A DNA stretch of 5,039 bases from DATDPY01 sp964395765 (lineage in GTDB: Bacteria; Bacteroidota; Bacteroidia; Cytophagales; Cyclobacteriaceae): contig CAYNCU010000262.1 in assembly GCA_964395765.1 (NCBI GenBank), positions 1-5,039 of the forward strand, given 5' to 3'. This document shows positions 1-5,039 of this stretch, piece by piece. The translations under genes and the position numbers were made by a program. The notes beneath the pieces were generated by a model, which was not told where the DNA came from, searched no databases, and worked only from the letters and a program-made list of their open reading frames with translations. The first letter of the stretch is position 1, and each line of letters opens with the position of its first letter.

Positions 1-408
1 GAAATCACCCCAACCGGTGTAGCGAAAAGAGGACTGATCGTTTCCGATTTTGAAATTTTCTCTTTTCGAATAAACGGTTACCTGATGGAGGAGGTGGGGT
101 ACCTGTTGAAGTGATATTGAATAAACTTTACTGAAATCAATAGAATTTTTCAAATAGGTTACAGCCTTATATCCTAAATAACTGATTCTGACGGAATCCC
201 CCGGCAAGGCCTGGCCAAGGTCGATGTGAAATGATCCGTCTTCAAAACTGATACCCCCGATGTTTTTTCCGATTATACCGATATTGGCATAGGATAAGGG
301 TGCCGATGTTTCCTTGTCAATAATTTTCCCCTGGAAAACCTGCGCGAAGGATACATCGAACATGACCATTGAAATAAGTGTTGCGGTTATGAACAATCTA
401 TTTTTCAT
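1..408 (-). CDS. Exported carboxypeptidase-regulatory-like domain protein, 5' part only
   Basis: This reading frame has no stop from the ATG at 406-408 to the left edge, giving 136 residues with the C-terminus missing. Residues 1-22 look like a Sec signal peptide: MKNR, then a hydrophobic stretch, then SFA before Gln23, a common cleavage context in Bacteroidota. Residues 25-112 match the CarboxypepD_reg-like beta-sandwich pattern: GKIIDKETSAPLSYANIGI (27-45), then a Gly-rich turn, EDGSFHI (56-62), GDSVRIS, YLGY (77-80) and a final VTV strand (110-112). In this phylum the domain occurs at the N-terminus of many exported and outer-membrane proteins, including TonB-dependent receptors. Here the following residues (KIGND, then a Phe/Gly-rich start) do not look like a TonB plug. 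A stand-alone protein of the 'carboxypeptidase-like regulatory domain-containing' type seems more likely. The leader before the ATG is A/T-rich with no Shine-Dalgarno. Domain call is firm; overall function is unknown. Confidence 0.85.
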   Translation of the reverse strand, partial: MKNRLFITATLISMVMFDVSFAQVFQGKIIDKETSAPLSYANIGIIGKNIGGISFEDGSFHIDLGQALPGDSVRISYLGYKAVTYLKNSIDFSKVYSISLQQVPHLLHQVTVYSKRENFKIGNDQSSFRYTGWGDF

Positions 409-503
409 TGGTTTAATATAAATATTTTTAACTTATTCCGGTAAGGGTGCACCGTAAGGAACATGGGAATGGAGGAGACGGAGGTATGCAAACAACCGGG
501 GGA

Positions 504-520
504 TATGACGGAAGGTCATA
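504..520. repeat. Small inverted repeat at the left edge of the tandem repeat
   Basis: TATGAC (504-509) and GTCATA (515-520) form a perfect 6-bp inverted repeat around a 5-nt spacer. Its right arm is the first six bases of the first 102-bp repeat copy. In the second copy the equivalent bases are changed (620, 623) and there is no left arm, so the hairpin exists only at the outer boundary. It may be chance or a remnant of the element's end. Confidence 0.45.
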
Positions 521-585
521 GCGGGACGTTACAACCCGGGATTTGACTATGAGAAGTTCCGGAAGATTTAAAATGCAGAAAGTTG

Positions 586-608
586 GTGGTCTGTGCGCCA
601 CAGCCCAC
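586..608. repeat. Hairpin of repeat copy 1 (one arm mismatch)
   Basis: The arms 586-595 and 599-608 pair around the 3-nt loop CGC at 596-598. Nine of ten pairs are Watson-Crick; C604 opposite T590 breaks the stem. The downstream sequence on either strand is not a T-run, so this does not look like an intrinsic terminator. Confidence 0.7.
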
Positions 609-687
609 GGGAGAGTGTCGTAACGGGACGTTATAACCCGGGATTTGACTATGAGAAGTTCCGGAAGATTTAAAATGCAGAAAGTTG

Positions 688-710
688 GTGGTCTGTGCGC
701 CACAGACCAC
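688..710. repeat. Perfect 10-bp hairpin of repeat copy 2
   Basis: GTGGTCTGTG (688-697) and CACAGACCAC (701-710) are perfect reverse complements around the loop CGC (698-700). This is the strongest hairpin I found in the window. It sits 37 bp beyond the stop of the minus-strand 36-aa peptide, so it could end or stabilise the minus-strand transcript. However, no U-tract follows on that strand, so a canonical Rho-independent terminator is not supported. Confidence 0.8.
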
Positions 711-746
711 GGGAGAGTACCTTCACGGTATTACAATATTTCATCC

Positions 747-857
747 TCAGTGTTTATGATCCGATGAAAAAATCAGTTTATAAATAATATAGATCAAAAA
801 CAATCCGATAACGATCGCTATAAATGTTCCGGGTGTTAATTCACTGAAGCCATACAT
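747..857 (-). CDS. Small single-span membrane peptide, 36 aa, unknown function
   Basis: This short frame starts at the ATG at 855-857 (minus) and ends with TGA at 747-749. The product begins MYGFSELTPGTF, has an uninterrupted hydrophobic helix at about residues 12-30 (FIAIVIGLFLIYIIYKLIF), and ends in the polar tail SSDHKH. The composition is typical of a one-helix inner-membrane microprotein: a short N-terminal polar segment with Pro9, Gly/Ile/Leu/Phe in the span, and Lys27 and the Lys/His tail at the end. By the positive-inside rule the C-terminus would face the cytoplasm. It lies 14 nt downstream of the stop of the AsmA-like gene on the same strand, so it is likely cotranscribed. I do not recognise the family. 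It is not an obvious CydX, CcoQ or KdpF. The alternative ATG four bases downstream gives only five codons. Calling it real rests on the membrane pattern and position, not on homology. Confidence 0.55.
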   Translation of the reverse strand: MYGFSELTPGTFIAIVIGLFLIYIIYKLIFSSDHKH

Positions 858-871
858 GATTTATATTAAGA

Positions 872-3514
872 TTAGTTGCCTTTCTTTTTCAGTAATCCTT
901 TCAACTTGCTTTTTGCATCTTCCTTAGCCTTATCAACTTCCTTTTCGGCAGTTTGTTTCTGCTCCTGAACTACGGTTTCCGCCTTCTTTTCAACCTCCTT
1001 TTTCTGTTCCTGGACAACCGCTTTTGCCTTTTGTTCCACTTCCGCTTTCTTTTGTTCCACTTCCGCTTTCATGGCTTCCTTGGCAGTATTGGAACCTCCT
1101 CCCGTTTCGGCGCCAAGCAGTGAAACTTTGGGGTCATCATAAGTTCCTTTTACACCCAGATTTAATTTCATATTGGTGCCGGCCAGGTTCAGTTTTTGCC
1201 CTGTGGCGGAAGCGACCAGAGATGCTGCAGCATTTACAGCGGCAGCGGGAACGTCCATTTTTATCTTATAGTCCAGCGTGCCGTCCACCCCACTGCTCCC
1301 GGCAATCACGGCATTGTTCTTGCCGATCTTAACATTGAACGGTTCGGTGTATACTCTTCCGTTTATAATTTGCGCCTTGATCTGAACATCTTTCATGGTG
1401 ATGTCGCCGTTATCCCCGCCTCCCAACTTGGAAACACTGGCGATGCCGGCCACCAGTTTCGACTTTGAACCCAGCACCTTTGCATCCGCAATTTTAATGA
1501 TACCGTTTCCCTGCAGGGAATCATAATTCGGCATATAACCCTTATTCAGCATACCGTTCATCTTGAAATTGGTTGAGAATTTCCCATCCATGATCTTGGC
1601 GATGGGGGCCAGCTTCTGTACGGTATTAAAGGAATTATAGGCTACCGGGATCGAAAGGTCCTGTATCGAGAAATCAAAATCAAATCTCGGATCCGACATG
1701 TCCCTTGTATCATAGGCGCCATCCATCCCGAAAATTCCTCCCAATGTTTTGAAACCGACACCATCCAGCCGCAGCACGCCGTTGCGAACGATAACGGCGC
1801 CCTTGAAATCGGTGAGCGCCAGGTTTTCATAATCGATTTTTCCGATGGAGGAGTTCAGGGTGAAATCTATATTTTTCGGGATCTGCGTAAGTTCGGTAGC
1901 GGTGGTATCTTCCGGAGTTTCTGTAGTGGTGGTGGTGGTATCCGTTGACATCCATTCGTTGGCATCAAACTCTTTGGAACTGAAATCCAGTTGCCCGGAA
2001 AGCACGGCATCCTTGCTGAAAACATAATCCACGTAATTACTCAGGAAACCTTTCATATGCATATCGCTTTTCCCGATCGTCCCGTCGAAATGGTCAACCG
2101 TAATTTTGGATGTATTGATATCGACGCGCGTAGAACTGATGGTAGTACCCTGCGGTAGCATCGGGCTCTTATAGGAAAAGTTGCTTAACGTCATGGTGCC
2201 TTGCGCGGGGATCACATGTTTGGTACTATCGTAAACGCCATCCACGCTGAGACTGGCATCCAGCATGCCGGCCAGTTCGGTGCTGTCGAGGTGAACCATT
2301 TTAGGCACATCGCCCAGGTTGAATTTCGCGGCCAGTGTTGCCTTCATTTTATAATCCCGCAGGTTGTCGACGTGCAGGGTGGCATCGATCGGGTTCTGGC
2401 CGAAGTCCATATGAAATTTTTTCAGGTCCACAGTAGTATTATCGATAACACCGTCCTTATTGTCAACCAGCAGATCGACGTTCACGTTTTTAATTTCTTC
2501 AGGAAGATCAGGGTATTGGATCTGTCCGTTCGTGGTTTGAAGGGCAAACTGGAAAGCGGGCATTTTATTCAGAGAATCGCTGTAAAGTCCTTTTACGAAT
2601 CCCTGGAATGTAAATGAACCGTCAGCTTTAATGTTTTCATATCCTTCCAGGTAATTCGAAGGCACCAGGGAGATCAGGCTCTTGAAAGTGTTTTCATCGC
2701 TCTTGAAATTAAGATCCATGTCGAAGCCTTCCTTGGGCATAGCGAAGTAGCCGTCGAACTTCAACCCGAAATCATTCAACTTCACACTGTTGTCCTTGAA
2801 AGTAAACTTCATGTTGTTCAGGTCCATATTCATCGTGATATCAGCGCTCAGCTTCTTATTTTTAAGGTAATCCACACCGCCGTAACTGAAGATCAGATTA
2901 TCGATCGTGGTATTGGTTTTCATATCGAAAACGGAAGTGGTAAAATCGCCGGAGCCGTGGTGATTCAGGCCGTCGATTACGGCGAGCATATTGGAAGATT
3001 CATCATCATAAACGATCCTGGAATTAGTAACCGACCAGGACTGGATCCCTATTTTCATCGGTTCGGCAGTGGTATCAACCGCTTCGACGGTGGTGTCGGC
3101 CGGCTCGCCTGATTCTTTCGCAATGTCATAGTTGGCCTTGCCGTTTTTCAAAACCAGCACGAAAACCCTCATGTTATCCAGGTCGATTTTTTTCAGGCTG
3201 ATGTTGCTTCCTGAGATAACACTTTTTATATCAACAGTAATAGCAAATTTCCCGGCAGAAAACAGCGTATCGTCCTGGAACGGTTCCACGCCGACCAACC
3301 CGAAGTCGCGGAGAGTAAGCGTAAGATTGGGAAAATTCTTTATTAACGAAACGCCGATCTTATGTTCGTCAAAGTAAACTTTGGCATTGACGTTTTTCTC
3401 GATTTCATTTTGTATGGCCAGCTTGATATCATCTTTAAAAATTATCGGGAGGACAATAATGGCGCCGATCAATACGACGAAGATGATTAAGAGGATAAGG
3501 AAAAATTTTTTCAT
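872..3514 (-). CDS. AsmA-like inner-membrane-anchored periplasmic protein, 880 aa
   Basis: Residues 1-26 are a MKK start followed by a long aliphatic helix, best read as an uncleaved membrane anchor. The remainder is predicted to be periplasmic. The region from KDDIKLAIQNEIEKNVNAKVYF (27-48) through FPNLTLTLRDFGLVG (61-75) and the following ISLKKIDLDNMRVFVL matches the AsmA N-terminal pattern. Long runs of alternating beta-strands follow, consistent with the repeating beta-groove architecture of AsmA/TamB/bridge-like lipid transfer proteins. Residues about 545-800 fit the AsmA-like C-terminal region, with GVLRLDGVGFKTLGGIFGMDG near 579-599 and LGVKGTYDDPKVSLL near 786-800. Two Thr/Asp-rich linkers (about 138-150 and 522-541) separate the strand-rich blocks. 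Residues 810-880 form a Lys/Glu/Gln/Ala-rich helical tail with heptad spacing. Known AsmA-family members affect outer-membrane lipid homeostasis; phospholipid transport here is inference. The start is supported by the anchor beginning right at the ATG. The length is within what I would expect for Bacteroidota members. Confidence 0.88.
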   Translation of the reverse strand: MKKFFLILLIIFVVLIGAIIVLPIIFKDDIKLAIQNEIEKNVNAKVYFDEHKIGVSLIKNFPNLTLTLRDFGLVGVEPFQDDTLFSAGKFAITVDIKSVISGSNISLKKIDLDNMRVFVLVLKNGKANYDIAKESGEPADTTVEAVDTTAEPMKIGIQSWSVTNSRIVYDDESSNMLAVIDGLNHHGSGDFTTSVFDMKTNTTIDNLIFSYGGVDYLKNKKLSADITMNMDLNNMKFTFKDNSVKLNDFGLKFDGYFAMPKEGFDMDLNFKSDENTFKSLISLVPSNYLEGYENIKADGSFTFQGFVKGLYSDSLNKMPAFQFALQTTNGQIQYPDLPEEIKNVNVDLLVDNKDGVIDNTTVDLKKFHMDFGQNPIDATLHVDNLRDYKMKATLAAKFNLGDVPKMVHLDSTELAGMLDASLSVDGVYDSTKHVIPAQGTMTLSNFSYKSPMLPQGTTISSTRVDINTSKITVDHFDGTIGKSDMHMKGFLSNYVDYVFSKDAVLSGQLDFSSKEFDANEWMSTDTTTTTTETPEDTTATELTQIPKNIDFTLNSSIGKIDYENLALTDFKGAVIVRNGVLRLDGVGFKTLGGIFGMDGAYDTRDMSDPRFDFDFSIQDLSIPVAYNSFNTVQKLAPIAKIMDGKFSTNFKMNGMLNKGYMPNYDSLQGNGIIKIADAKVLGSKSKLVAGIASVSKLGGGDNGDITMKDVQIKAQIINGRVYTEPFNVKIGKNNAVIAGSSGVDGTLDYKIKMDVPAAAVNAAASLVASATGQKLNLAGTNMKLNLGVKGTYDDPKVSLLGAETGGGSNTAKEAMKAEVEQKKAEVEQKAKAVVQEQKKEVEKKAETVVQEQKQTAEKEVDKAKEDAKSKLKGLLKKKGN
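1028..1070. repeat. 21-bp tandem repeat inside the AsmA-like coiled-coil tail
   Basis: The 21-base unit beginning at 1028 is repeated exactly from 1049, with the first base of a third copy at 1070. Read on the minus strand it encodes the heptad KAEVEQK twice (around residues 816-829). A second, more diverged repeat in the same tail is VVQEQK at 833-838 and 848-853. The period of exactly seven codons fits growth of a coiled-coil by in-frame duplication, which could make this tail length-variable between strains. Confidence 0.8.
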
Positions 3515-3792
3515 GGCAGAAAAGCAGTATTAAAGTGAGTAACTCGGATTGATTGAATACAAGGCTAAATTAACAATTGGAAATGGATTCTCCTAACACA
3601 ACGAAGGAGTAAAATAAAGAGCCATGAATGCACGAATTTTAACAGAATAATATGAATTTCACGAATCCAGGCACGGGTTAATTCAAATATGAAACAAATG
3701 GTTTCGTGTTTCGTCGAGATGAAAGAATAATCTTTAAAAATCGATTCTCCTGATTGATTATGATCGGCTGAATATCAGATAATTACAACACA
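3515..3792. promoter_or_regulatory. Divergent intergenic region between the AsmA-like gene and the oxidoreductase
   Basis: These 278 bp separate two start codons pointing away from each other, so both promoters must lie here or be absent. The sequence is A/T-rich and has no Shine-Dalgarno before either ATG, as is usual in Bacteroidota. Short direct repeats occur: GATTCTCCT at 3586-3594 and 3743-3751, and GATTGATT at 3547-3554 and 3752-3759, placing a similar pair of words near each gene. I could not identify a convincing consensus promoter on either strand and found no RNA gene. Confidence 0.5.
3625..3666. repeat. Degenerate ACGAAT-type direct repeat
   Basis: TGAATGCACGAAT (3625-3637) and TGAATTTCACGAAT (3653-3666) are two copies of the same word, differing in the two or three bases between TGAAT and CACGAAT. 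The intervening bases are A/T-rich. Its character is that of a decayed non-coding repeat rather than an operator with a clear axis of symmetry. Confidence 0.5.
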
Positions 3793-5025
3793 ATGATTGA
3801 GACTGACACGGTAATACTGGGGGCGGGTCCTGCGGGCTCAACTGCGGCCTTATTTTTGAGTAATGCCGGCATTCCCTGTGCTTTGATCGATAAATCCATG
3901 TTTCCGCGTGACAAGGTTTGCGGGGATTGCCTGGGCGGATACGTGATCTCTGTCCTTCGCCAGTTGGGTGAAGATATTTTCAACCGGTATATTCGTTTGG
4001 CTGAAAAGTCCGAGGGTCAGGGCGTGCACTTTTACAGTCCTGACCTCGTCAGATTAAGTGTTCCGGCTACCAATCTGGTGGATGGAAAAATCAGGGAAGT
4101 ATCCCTCTGCCGGCGGGTGAATTTTGATAATTTTCTTTTTCAGGAAGCGGCGAACCGGAAAGAAGTGAGTATTCACTGCGGTATCGATATTCATACCTTT
4201 TCAAGGGAAGATCAGTTCCTGATTTTTTATGACCGTGAAGGAAATAAAGTTTTGAAATCAAAGCTTGCCATTATTGCCACCGGTTCGCAGTCGAAGATAG
4301 CGGCGGATATCAGTAATTACCGCGCCCCGAAAAAAGACCTGGCCGGCGGGGTGCGCAGTTACTATGAAAATATAAAGGGGAACGGAGAAAAGGGATACAT
4401 AGAATTTCATTTTCTTCGTGAGATCCTGCCCGGGTATTTATGGATCTTTCCCGTGAGTGAAACCGTTGCCAATGTAGGCCTTGGGCAAAGAAGTGATATC
4501 ATTTCCGGCAGGAAAACGGACCTGAGGAAAATGCTCCCGGCGTTGATCGAATCCTACCCGCACCTGCGTGAAAGATTTACAGGAGCCCGGATGATTTCCC
4601 CGCCTGCCGGATTTCCGCTGGCCCTGGGTTCGGTACGAAGAAAAATATCAGGAGATAATTTCCTGCTGGCCGGTGATGCGGCTTCACTGATTGAACCGTT
4701 TTTCGGCGAAGGCATCGGCAATGCCATGTACAGCGGGAAATTTGCCGCCGAACAAGCTCAGCAATGCCTGGTGGAAAATAATTTTTCGGCCGGTTTTAAC
4801 AGGGCTTATGATACCCGCGTTTATAAAAAAATGGGGAATGCATTGCGGATGAGCACCTTGCTGCAGAAAGCAGCCTTTTATCCATGGATGGTGAACCGGG
4901 TTTTTCATTCGATCGAAAAAAAACCGCCCTTGCAGAAAATGCTTGTTAAAATTATTAACGGGGACATAGCGAGGGAGCCATTTATGGGTATTGAGTTTCT
5001 GATCCGGTCGGTGACGGGAATATGA
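3793..5025 (+). CDS. FAD-dependent oxidoreductase, geranylgeranyl reductase family, 410 aa
   Basis: The protein begins with a Rossmann fold: TVILGAGPAGSTAALFL (6-22) carries the GxGxxG dinucleotide-binding motif, and Asp33 in ALIDK is the acidic residue that would bind the FAD ribose. PRDKVCGDCLGG (38-49) is the conserved K-x-C-G segment of geranylgeranyl reductase and halogenase-like flavoproteins. IATGS (161-165) is the internal ATG motif. YLWIFP (215-220), followed by eight residues and GLG (229-231), exactly fits the YxWxFP-x(7-8)-GxG substrate-site signature of geranylgeranyl reductases. LLAGDAAS (291-298), Pro302 and GEGIG (305-309) form the second FAD-binding motif. The length of about 400 aa is normal for the family. 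No signal peptide or membrane helix is evident, so it is probably cytosolic or membrane-associated. The start is supported by the GxGxxG lying at the usual distance. The substrate is likely hydrophobic (prenyl chain, quinone precursor or polyketide lipid), but the sequence alone does not decide it. Its stop overlaps a possible next start. Confidence 0.92.
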   Translation: MIETDTVILGAGPAGSTAALFLSNAGIPCALIDKSMFPRDKVCGDCLGGYVISVLRQLGEDIFNRYIRLAEKSEGQGVHFYSPDLVRLSVPATNLVDGKIREVSLCRRVNFDNFLFQEAANRKEVSIHCGIDIHTFSREDQFLIFYDREGNKVLKSKLAIIATGSQSKIAADISNYRAPKKDLAGGVRSYYENIKGNGEKGYIEFHFLREILPGYLWIFPVSETVANVGLGQRSDIISGRKTDLRKMLPALIESYPHLRERFTGARMISPPAGFPLALGSVRRKISGDNFLLAGDAASLIEPFFGEGIGNAMYSGKFAAEQAQQCLVENNFSAGFNRAYDTRVYKKMGNALRMSTLLQKAAFYPWMVNRVFHSIEKKPPLQKMLVKIINGDIAREPFMGIEFLIRSVTGI

Positions 5026-5039
5026 AGCTTGTCAGGAGG
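5022..5039 (+). CDS. Possible start of the next gene, truncated at the window edge
   Basis: The ATG at 5022-5024 overlaps the TGA of the oxidoreductase in the ATGA arrangement typical of translational coupling. It reads six codons (MKLVRR) to the edge without a stop. The alternative is that AGGAGG at 5034-5039 is a ribosome binding site for a gene starting just beyond the window, in which case this frame is spurious. Either reading implies that the plus-strand operon continues to the right. Nothing can be said about the product. Confidence 0.45.

Larger units (their letters stand above)
515..718. repeat. Tandem duplication of a 102-bp intergenic unit (two copies)
   Basis: Copy 1 is 515-616 and copy 2 is 617-718, directly abutting with no spacer. 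Aligning base by base at an offset of 102 gives 98 of 102 identical positions, with differences only at 518/620, 521/623, 532/634 and 604/706. Similarity stops abruptly at 513-514 on the left and after 718 on the right, where only a few bases (such as ACGG near 725-728) could be a decayed third copy. Each unit contains CGGGACGTTA, a CCCGGG palindrome, a TTCCGGAA palindrome (557-564 and 659-666) and a long hairpin near its right end. No transposase, integrase or CRISPR-type repeat/spacer pattern is nearby. It resembles a dispersed non-coding element duplicated in place; whether copies exist elsewhere cannot be seen here. Confidence 0.9.
409..746. other. Intergenic region of 338 bp without a convincing gene
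   Basis: This stretch separates the minus-strand 36-aa membrane peptide from the minus-strand exported protein. It carries the 102-bp tandem repeat at 515-718. Left of the repeat, GTAAGG occurs at 441-446 and 454-459 around a GGTGCACC palindrome (446-453). Open frames on the minus strand cover the repeat, but they are explained by the repeat period being a multiple of three. The last ~60 bp before the exported-protein ATG are A/T-rich and are the likely promoter and leader of that gene, but no clear Bacteroidota-type promoter (TTTG, then TAnnTTTG) could be assigned. Confidence 0.7.

Noticed and set aside
428..710. Two minus-strand open frames (about 91 and 64 aa) across the tandem repeat, with a 34-residue internal repeat
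   Set aside because: The 102-bp period equals 34 codons, so any frame open in one copy stays open in both. Two different frames are open at once, the products are Pro/Ser-rich without a domain pattern, and the DNA has hairpin structure. Best explained as non-coding repeat.
688..710. Rho-independent terminator for the minus-strand unit
   Set aside because: The stem is strong, but no T-run follows on either strand; the hairpin is also part of the repeat unit rather than specific to this gene end.
515..718. CRISPR array or integron attC-like site
   Set aside because: There are only two abutting copies and no unique spacers between them, and no cas, integrase or GTTRRRY-type core site is visible.
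1024..1468. Plus-strand open frames of 90-102 aa antisense to the AsmA-like gene
   Set aside because: They lie wholly inside the well-supported AsmA-like coding region and have Arg/Pro/His-rich, domain-free products typical of antisense shadows. The same applies to 1845-2027, 2201-2617 and 3132-3377.
3560..3567. TAGCCTTG on the minus strand as a -7 promoter element (consensus TAnnTTTG) for the AsmA-like gene
   Set aside because: It has one mismatch, and no TTTG lies at the expected distance upstream, so it is not distinguishable from chance.
3728..3735. TAATCTTT as a -7 promoter element for the oxidoreductase
   Set aside because: It does not fit TAnnTTTG in register and has no convincing -33 partner at the right spacing.
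3783..3983. Minus-strand 66-aa frame overlapping the start of the oxidoreductase
   Set aside because: It is antisense to the conserved FAD-binding N-terminus and has no recognisable features. The 4684-4908 minus frame is rejected on the same grounds.

Overview
The window most likely comes from a Bacteroidota chromosome, in the Chitinophagales/Sphingobacteriales direction. Three things point there. The truncated left-hand protein has the export signal plus carboxypeptidase-regulatory-like domain that is abundant in this phylum. The long central protein is an AsmA-like protein of the single-N-terminal-helix type common there. Neither of the two longest genes has a Shine-Dalgarno sequence, and their start regions are A/T-rich. 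This placement is inferred from protein character only, because no rRNA or marker gene is present.

Layout, left to right. Positions 1-408 (minus) hold the 5' part of an exported CarboxypepD_reg-like protein that runs off the left edge. Positions 409-746 hold no convincing gene. They contain a 102-bp unit present as two head-to-tail copies (515-616 and 617-718, 98/102 identical), each ending in a strong hairpin. Positions 747-857 (minus) encode a 36-residue single-span membrane peptide. It lies 14 nt downstream of the large AsmA-like gene at 872-3514 (minus, 880 aa) and probably shares its transcript. Positions 3515-3792 are a divergent intergenic region with degenerate short repeats. Positions 3793-5025 (plus) encode a 410-residue FAD-dependent oxidoreductase of the geranylgeranyl reductase family. 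Its stop codon overlaps a possible ATG of a following gene (ATGA at 5022-5025), so it may be the first gene of an operon that continues off the right edge.

How the genes relate. The AsmA-like protein and the small membrane peptide form one minus-strand unit whose likely theme is the cell envelope: an inner-membrane-anchored periplasmic protein, possibly involved in phospholipid transport or outer-membrane homeostasis, plus a tiny membrane peptide. The oxidoreductase is transcribed divergently. Its motifs fit reduction or oxidation of a lipid-like substrate such as a polyprenyl chain, quinone precursor or polyketide lipid. Its exact substrate depends on genes to the right that are not visible. 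No complete novel defence or mobile system is visible. The least explained items are the 102-bp tandem hairpin repeat and the 36-aa membrane peptide.
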